In this document: positions 46,736-53,553 of the stretch, piece by piece
Position numbering within the stretch: the stretch's first letter is position 1
How the letters are laid out: each line of letters opens with the position of its first letter
Source: Lingula anatina
Lineage: Eukaryota; Brachiopoda; Lingulata; Lingulida; Lingulidae
Direction: 5' to 3'
Length of the DNA: 53,553 nucleotides
NCBI RefSeq assembly: GCF_001039355.2
Contig: NW_019776124.1
Location: 436,001-489,553, forward strand
The notes under the pieces: generated by a model
Database searches by the model: none
What the model saw: the letters and a program-made list of their open reading frames with translations, nothing else
What the model was told of the DNA's origin: nothing
Translations under genes and position numbers: made by a program

Positions 46736-49700
46736 TCACTCGTTTTGCTTTTCTGCAATTTTGGCCAGCTTTCTGGCTTTCTTTTCTTCATGTTCTGCTG
46801 CAACTTCTGCTTTCAGTTGCTCCAATTCCGTGTCTGGGATATAGAAGTAGGCGTCATCAGCAGGATCAGGCTGAAATGTCAAATGTGAAAGAATACAATC
46901 AATTTCATCTCATTAAACAGCCTGAGGTTTACTTTAATAAAATTATTTTAACAAGTTAAATACCAATATGCAATTCCAACTAGTTTTTTATTTTTATTTT
47001 TCAATACAAAGACCGAAAATTTTTAATTACTTTTTCCAAACATTTAGATCCAATACCCCAAAAAATATTCATAATCAAATAAACAAATAAGGCCTATCAA
47101 ACTATAACCACTTATAACTAACCTCTCTGACAGTGAATTCTACACCTTCTGGGATGTGCCGTGCCAGAACTTGACAAATGAATGGTACTTCATATGCTGG
47201 GACATTTTGAAGCTGCAAGCAATTAAGTCAACTTTGTGCATATTTTTATAATTAATGCTTTACATTGACTGATATTGCTTTTAACAGATCTAAAAAGTGG
47301 TGTTTAAACTCTAGATCAATAAAGCAATAAAAACTCGTCATTTTGGAGAGAAAAGTGCCTTAAAATGGTAAAATGGTTTTTCCTGGGGTAAACAACGATT
47401 TCTCATACTTTTCCAAGGTTAATAAGTCCGCTGTGACATTCAAAGTTAATTTTTAAGTGTTTTTTAATAATAAATAAATAAATAAACAAATTAATAAATA
47501 ATCTCTTAAGAGATTTTTATGGGGGTAGCCATCTATGAAGGTCCACACTCTTTAAAACAGTAGGAAAATGTACAAACCAATGTCAATTGAATGGGCTGAG
47601 GAAAGGGGCTCAGTTTAGGTGAATCTTTCATATAATAACTGAGGTATCGAGTCAAGTTCTCTAAACCATTAAAAACAGCTGGAATGCTAAGATGTAACCC
47701 TAAATGTGATAATAACCATTTTTATTCAACAGTAAAAAAAACTGTTATATTCAAAATATTTTATGACCATAAAAGTTCATTTTTTAAATTAAATATCGCA
47801 GACATCAGCAGGCCAATATAGAGAAGTACTATGGCCAGTTACCCTAGGGTCATGGTATTTGATCAATGAGCTCTGTGAAGTACACAGTGTGACTATAAAT
47901 GGCCAAAGAAAAAAATTCCTGCAACCTGCAGTATGAAAGATAGTCACCTTTGTACTGGTCAAACGGAATGGATGAATGACTTCTGCAAATCATACAAGTG
48001 AAAAAAATTGGTTTCTTATATAAACGTACCTGCATAGTCCTATTATACTTGTTTAAAATTATACTTGGATCTTGTTTTGAGTCCTCATCTTTTAGTGTGG
48101 TTGTCTTCAGTTTGCGTAAAGGTACAGGTATTCTAAAGGAATCAGAATCAATTTTTAAAAATGTTCTTCAATGACTTTAATTTTTATTAATCTTTTTCCC
48201 AGAATGCTCTGATAATAATAAAAAAAATAAATAACCTGAATAAATATTTCTTCCCTTATGTTCATCTTCATTTTTTTCAGAACAATAGGAACAAAAGAGA
48301 AAAAATGAAACTATTTACAATTCTGCTTCGTGTCCAAATTCAGTACATTTCTTAAGAGCATAGGCAGCAAAGCTTTCCAGCACCACCCAGTCAAAACCCT
48401 CCATAACGATGTTTAGTTCACCATAATGTGGTATTAAGTTTTCAATTTCTTGATCCTGGAATTAAAAAAAATATATATATACGTATATATAAGATTGTAA
48501 GACAGACTAGCTGTAATTTTCATGCCAAATCAAATTTCCCTTAAAATATTTTTTTTTCTACTCATGAATCAATGCTTGGCCTGTTACTGCACTTAAATTG
48601 CATGTTTTATACATTTTTGATTTAAAGATTTTAATGAATAATTTTTTTCTCTGAATAATATTTTGTTTTTTTTTATGTTTTCAGTAATGTTTAGACAATC
48701 ATGCTTTCATGTACATTAAGGAGGAAATATCAACGTCCAATTCTTTCACTTGGGGGTGTTTTTCTTTTGAAATTCTGAATTGGGAAAGATATGTATCTTT
48801 GCAGTATACACATGCATAAAATTTGTGACTTTGGGACAGTTTTAAATAAATTGGAACATAAATATACTTAAGTTACTAAATGCTTCTTTTTATATTGTTA
48901 CTGCCAGCTCAAAGATATCTGTTTGTACCGACCAGATAAGGTGGCTCTACTTCCACAAGTTTTTGTGTCTCTTTATTTGACCCATGAATGAATCTGCAGC
49001 TTGTGTAAACTTTTGGAACTAATGGCTGTACACATTTTGCACCTCTGAAAGTATAAAAGCCATAAGAAAGTAAGTATACAGAAGTATATAGAAACATTAA
49101 GAAAACAAACCTAAAAGATTGTCTAAAATTCAAGGCAAAATAGCTGGGATGTAAAAAGCTTATCATCATTAAAGGGATAATAACTCTTTGTATGAGATCT
49201 ATATTTCACAATAAAAACATTGTGAATAACTCATAGAAATATAATATATTCTGTTTTACCACAAAAACGGCAGTTATAGCTATTATTCTGATTTTTGAGC
49301 TTGTCTTTAGACCACGTGACCTCCATTGATGGCTGTACTCTGTTAAAATCTCTTAAGAGATTTTAACAAAAAACCAAACTTTTTAGAAAAAAACCAGAGA
49401 CTAACTTTGAATGTAAAAATGGATTCATTAACCATTGGTAAGTATGGGAAAATTGTTGTGTACTCCAGGAAAATTCATTTTTTGGCCGAAACGAAGAGTT
49501 ATTATCCCTTTAAGCATATCAAACTTATTGTACTGTTAGTAAACATACTCTTGAACTTGAACTTGAGTAGTGCCAGGGGTCTGGCTAAATTGCGCAATAT
49601 GCCACAATACAGCGCAACACAGAGCAATACACTTGAAAAAACGAGTCCAGTCACAAGTAAACTGCCAGTAATATTACAAAATTAAGAGTAATTAAAAGAG

Positions 49701-50062
49701 TGGTAAATTTAAATGCTGACTTACCTCAAAGCAAACACTGCTCTTAGTCCCCTTGGGGAGTACTTAAGCACTGGGCAAGTCAACTGCCATAGTGACTACA
49801 AATTAGAATTTAATTAAATAAATAAAATTAGAATTGATTTAAAATTTGGAAATAAATATATACAATGACCCAATTAAGGATTCCTATAAGTATAAAACAT
49901 CGAGTGTGACAGCTATGGACAACTGAAATTCTATAAATGATCGAATAAATACCAGTGACTACTTGACTCACTTAAAGGTAAAGACAAAATCAAAATGAAC
50001 CACAGCTACTTATTTAGCGTAAAATACGAGCAAAATACCTGTAACTTCGCTGCAGTCAACAT
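46736..50062 (-). CDS. MRPL48: Mitochondrial large ribosomal subunit protein mL48 (223 aa, 7 exons)
   Basis: Exons (minus): 50062-50039, 49795-49725, 49044-48933, 48455-48319, 48132-48030, 47212-47123, 46870-46736; all GT/AG and phase-consistent (0, 2, 0, 2, 0, 0). The N-terminus (MLTAAKLQSLWQLTCPVLKY) is basic and lacks acidic residues, as in a mitochondrial targeting peptide. Residues from about 68 carry the S10-like fold of mL48/uS10m: EPPYL, then LNIVMEGFDWVVLESFAAYA, a PLRKLK strand, and HIPEGVEFTVRE. The charged C-terminal helix (LEQLKAEVAAEHEEKKARKL) fits mL48 better than uS10m (MRPS10). It is a structural component of the mitochondrial 39S subunit. It is transcribed head-to-head with the MEA1 homologue. 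Intron 2 carries the 337-bp MITE. Confidence 0.85.
47370..47560. mobile_element. Degenerate, partial copy of the TTAA MITE family
   Basis: Shares ttcctggrgtaaacaac, a catactt...ccaa block, the central palindrome aatctcttaagagatt (47500-47515) and gtagccatctatgaaggtc with the elements at 29599-29935 and 49173-49509. The ends are lost and an AT-repeat has expanded within it. Confidence 0.65.
49173..49509. mobile_element. piggyBac-type MITE, second full-length copy (337 bp)
   Basis: Starts AGGGATAATAACTCTTTGT and ends GAGTTATTATCCCT with TTAA on both sides (49169-49172, 49510-49513). Same length as the copy at 29599-29935 but opposite orientation, with few differences. Lies in intron 2 of MRPL48. 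Confidence 0.85.
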
Positions 50063-51165
50063 GCTTGCTATGTAATGTAGAGCTCTGTTTGAGGTAAAGT
50101 TTAGTTCGCCAAAAACAATTAAGTTAGACTTTGGTATAAAAAGTAAAAAAAAAACAAAATAAATTATTTTGAATGGTTCGTTTATAAATATTTAGATGCA
50201 AATAACATAATTTAAGCTTTTTTGTATAATCGACAATATGATGTATATTTTCCAAACGAAATGTAATGTAAATGCTAACACAACCTGTCGGTGTGCTCGC
50301 CGCCGAATGAAGCATAATCGTCTTTTTTTCCTGAATGTGAAAATATTCTTATCAGATCAATAAGGAGAAGTATGTAGACTGCACTTAGTGATTGCCTATG
50401 ATTCCCTGAGCATATTCTTTATTTATAACATGGGTAAAAAAATATGATTGTGCGCTCTCCAATTTTTGGAGTCTTGATTTAAAAGAGGAAGTGAGTGCGC
50501 GTGAAAAGATGCGCAGAAATGAATGTGAAAACGAAAACTGGACAACTGGGAGGATTTCACGAGCACTATTGACATCGCTTGAATTCACGTTGAAAGCTTT
50601 TAAAGTAGCAATGTGGGAATGAAAAGGTGCGTTTAAGGAGTAATGTGTGACTCAGCGAACCGTTTCTGACATTTTAATCGATAACGACGATCGTAGATTT
50701 CTGTTTTTTAAATGTTACTTTTGCGGAGTGTGACACTTAAGGCTAATCATATGTTGTAGTTACCATACATTAACTTTATTTTTATTTGCATCAGCATTAT
50801 TTTATCGAACATATTTGATTGTAGTGTTTGTAGTCAAGTATTCATTCTGATTTGTGTATCTATGCGTCTGTACTGTCTGTGATTGTAAAAAATGACACTA
50901 AGCTTTTTGTGATTTTTAATTACAGATGCAACCCCTTCTTTTAAGAAAAATAAGCAAACGTGCCTTTCGCAAATCTGTACTACGTACAGGGACTTTTCCT
51001 TTGAGGTTGTGTCTCTGACCTTGTCATGACTTGTCTTACCTCCCCTTTCATCATTTGGTCATTTTGCTCTTAGCCGAGCATACTTTCTTCTACGTACCTG
51101 TATTACTAGTATATGAATGTTAAATGACATACCAGTACTTCACTTTTCAGTGCATTCCTTTAAAA
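50063..51165. promoter_or_regulatory. Shared upstream region of MRPL48 and MEA1 (divergent pair)
   Basis: 1.1 kb between the two start codons. A 3' splice site (cacttttcag, ending 51150) just before the MEA1 ATG shows that MEA1 has at least one untranslated first exon in here. No TATA box is obvious. A somewhat GC-richer segment (about 50480-50640) is the best guess for a common promoter. Confidence 0.45.
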
Positions 51166-52687
51166 ATGCCACCTGTCCCAGAGAACAAAGAAAATAAGCA
51201 TCCAGACAGCCTGGGAGCAGTTGAAACTCCACAGTTTATTGTAATGCAGAGTAGCTCGGACAGCGAAGATGAGCAGGAAGGTGGGTGACCGAAAATTTCA
51301 TCCAGCCCAGAACTTTAACACATCGTCTTTTTCCATGAATTATGTTTTCTCTTTGCATTTGGTAGGATAAAAACAAAACATCATGGCAAATTTATACCCC
51401 CTTTGTTTATCATCAATGATAATGTGAAACATTTAAGCTGTTTTTTTTTTTAATTTCTTTTTTTTTATCATTTACCCATTTGTGAAAGATGAGTAATATC
51501 TACAAAAAAGCGTATGTTTCTTCTTTACTGGACTTTTTTTTTCCTTTTTTAATTCACTTTTGGTATACAGATACCTCATGCCTTTTATTTCAGAGTTTGG
51601 TGGGTACCAGCTGCTTTCTCAAGATCCAGATGGCCCATTGAACAGTCCTAACTTCCAAACTGGTTCTGATGAGGACGCAGAGGAAGAAAGCCAAGATGGC
51701 GTAGGTGGCACCAGTGACGCCATAGATGCTGTTATCATGGAGCAGGTGGAGTCCGATGATTTCACACAGTTAGCAGCTCAGTCTCATCCATACCAGGTTA
51801 GAAAAGATATGATGGCAAGTCTCCTGTTATAGTTGTTATAAGGTTAAGGTTATTTCTTAAAGTAAGATGTGCAGACTTGAATTCTCTTTTTTCTTTGTTA
51901 TTTTTTTAAGCATGATATGCGAACCTGAAATACATTGGACAGAAGAATGGACATTTTTGTCAACGCATGAACTTATACAGTAATCAATAGAAAGGCTGGG
52001 AACTAGTATGTAAATTAGTCACCCTTGGCTTTAACATGTCTTTTAACTACACTTTTCTGTATAAAAAAAACAAAATTTATAATTTACTGCAGAGTGACTT
52101 GGATACAGGTTGGGCAAATTTTAATGATGAAGAAAATGTTTGGAGTCAACCTCGAGAAACTCAGTTCACTATGGACAAAGGTACTTGTGAATATTTCTTA
52201 TGGATATATTTTACTTCATGAGATTTCTAACAGCTGGTTTTGTAAAATTATTTCAATTCTATAGGATGAGATTGTTTACATTTGGTTTCTACTGACAATT
52301 TTTTGAAGAATTGACAAGGTAACAGTTCACATTAGTCGGACATGAGCCTAGGTTTTAGAAAAAAACTGAACATTCATCATGGGACCAAACACCTAACCAG
52401 CTGGGGATTCGGGAGCACTTTGGGGACCATCAGAATTTAATTTGAAAATATGCAATTCTGTTATTCTGCAGAAAAAGCTCACGTCTGATTCTTCTTTTTT
52501 GTGTGTTTCAGAGCATGTTGACCAGATCAAGAATGCCATGTCTACCTTTTCTCTCCCAAGCACTAGCCAGCCTGACTGGGCAAAAAAGATTCCAGAAGAA
52601 GAATGGAAGGCCAAACTGGTGGCCAAATTACAAAACAAAACTTTTGACACACAGAAAATTTCACGTAAAGATGACTCTGCCAGCTGA
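51166..52687 (+). CDS. MEA1: Male-enhanced antigen 1 homologue (193 aa, 4 coding exons)
   Basis: Exons: 51166-51280, 51594-51796, 52093-52180, 52512-52687; GT/AG, phases 1, 0, 1. The N-terminal two thirds are acidic and low-complexity (SSSDSEDEQE, SDEDAEEESQD) with the short GGYQLLSQDP block that MEA1 proteins share as GY.PLNQDP. The C-terminal domain is the diagnostic part: EHVDQIKNAMSTFSLP followed by PDWAKKIPEEEWK, matching the EHVELVKRTMAGVSLP and WAREI..AQW pattern of vertebrate MEA1. The biochemical function of MEA1 is not established; the vertebrate gene was named from testis expression. A 5' untranslated exon is implied by the acceptor at 51150. It is divergent from MRPL48. Confidence 0.85.
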
Positions 52688-53553
52688 CACACACACACAA
52701 AAAGGATCACCGATTTTTAACGTGTATTCTGGAGACTTATTCAACTAAGACATGTTGCATGTTTTCCAGATGCATTTCTCAGCTGTATACTAGTAATTCT
52801 TTGCAGATATTTATGTGATATAGACGTAGTTCTGTAATTGCAATTCTAGATCAGAAACAAGACAAAATCAGGCATACCATTCCCATGTCAATGTGTTTCA
52901 AATTTCAGTATAAAAAGGCATATTACTTTTGCTCTGGTTAACCAAATCTAAAATTTGCTATTGACCTGCATTCAATATGCAGTCTTGGAAAATTTGTTGA
53001 ATAAATACTGACCATTTTTGTGGCCATTTGGTGGATGATATCACTACAACTGGTGTTACAAGAACCAACATTGCATAGGCAATCTGCAATTATACATTAA
53101 AAATTTAAAATGATTATATTTCAAGGAAAATAATATTAACAAATTTATAATCTTTTATTCTCCAACTAGAATTTCATAAATTTGGGCAAGTATTAAGATG
53201 CTTTCAATACATGATTGATGGGTCACCATTTTATGCTGAAAAAATTTTAAACTTAAAACGCATACACCATTTTCATTAATAGCTTTTATTCTCTGTACAG
53301 ACAATAAATTGACATGGTCTCTATTTTTACAACAAAAATTTACAAGAGAATACTATGATTGGCTGTACACTGTTCATGCCACCTCTGATGATCAGGCCCC
53401 CACATGGGTGTGTAAATATACAACTCTTAAATAAATGTATAATGTAAGAATCTTGAAAAAGATTAAGGCAAACAGACTAAATTTTTTCCATCACTTCTAA
53501 TTTTCCTACACTTGTTGGTAGAGTAATCAATTGGATACTACATCCATTTTTTT
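52688..53553 (+). other. MEA1 3' UTR and downstream flank
   Basis: AT-rich without ORFs of note. AATAAA at 53000-53005 is the likely polyadenylation signal, giving a 3' UTR of about 330 nt. Nothing else recognised up to the window end. Confidence 0.5.

Noticed and set aside
53000-53553. Possible CRISPR, operon or prokaryotic features
   Set aside because: Spliced genes, polyadenylation signals and mitochondrial ribosomal protein gene show a nuclear animal genome; no such features apply.

Overview
The window is an AT-rich animal nuclear sequence. Its genes are split by GT-AG introns, there is a large amount of simple-sequence repeat (GT, GA, CA, AT and poly-A/poly-C runs), and several short non-autonomous DNA transposons are present. 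The gene content suggests a marine invertebrate, most likely a spiralian such as a mollusc, annelid or brachiopod. It includes an LRRC74-type LRR/EF-hand protein, a secreted von Willebrand factor A (vWA) protein in tandem copies, and an ionotropic glutamate receptor lacking the amino-terminal domain. The taxon is inferred, not shown. All gene models were built by hand from splice sites and reading-frame continuity, and no similarity search was run.

Layout. 0.1-11.3 kb (minus): a 12-exon LRRC74-like gene. Two intronic/exonic tandem duplications lie inside it (2.1 kb and 0.6 kb), and each has a single N at its junction. 11.3-17.4 kb: no gene recognised; one small inverted-repeat transposon. 17.4-18.3 kb (plus): a single-exon orphan ORF of 276 aa. 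21.0-35.5 kb: a direct tandem duplication (units 20966-30030 and 30031-35505). Each unit carries a five-exon minus-strand gene for a secreted vWA-domain protein. Unit 1 is intact (290 aa). Unit 2 has a 2-nt net loss and a premature stop in exon 2. The units differ by several insertions, which leaves paired filled and empty transposon sites. 35.8-36.9 kb (plus): a second single-exon orphan ORF of 381 aa. 38.9-43.3 kb (minus): a 469-aa short ionotropic glutamate receptor. 46.7-50.1 kb (minus): mitochondrial ribosomal protein mL48 (MRPL48), 223 aa, seven exons. 51.2-52.7 kb (plus): MEA1 homologue, 193 aa, four coding exons, head-to-head with MRPL48.

No shared pathway is evident among these genes, so this looks like ordinary gene-by-gene animal synteny. 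The parts most worth a second look are (1) the vWA tandem array with one intact copy, one frameshifted copy and a relic first exon; (2) a 337-bp TTAA-flanked piggyBac-type MITE present in two equal-length, oppositely oriented copies, with a paralogous empty site in the same window; (3) the unusual pore and ligand-site residues of the glutamate receptor; and (4) the N-joined duplications in the LRRC74-like gene, which look like assembly artefacts and would corrupt automatic gene models.
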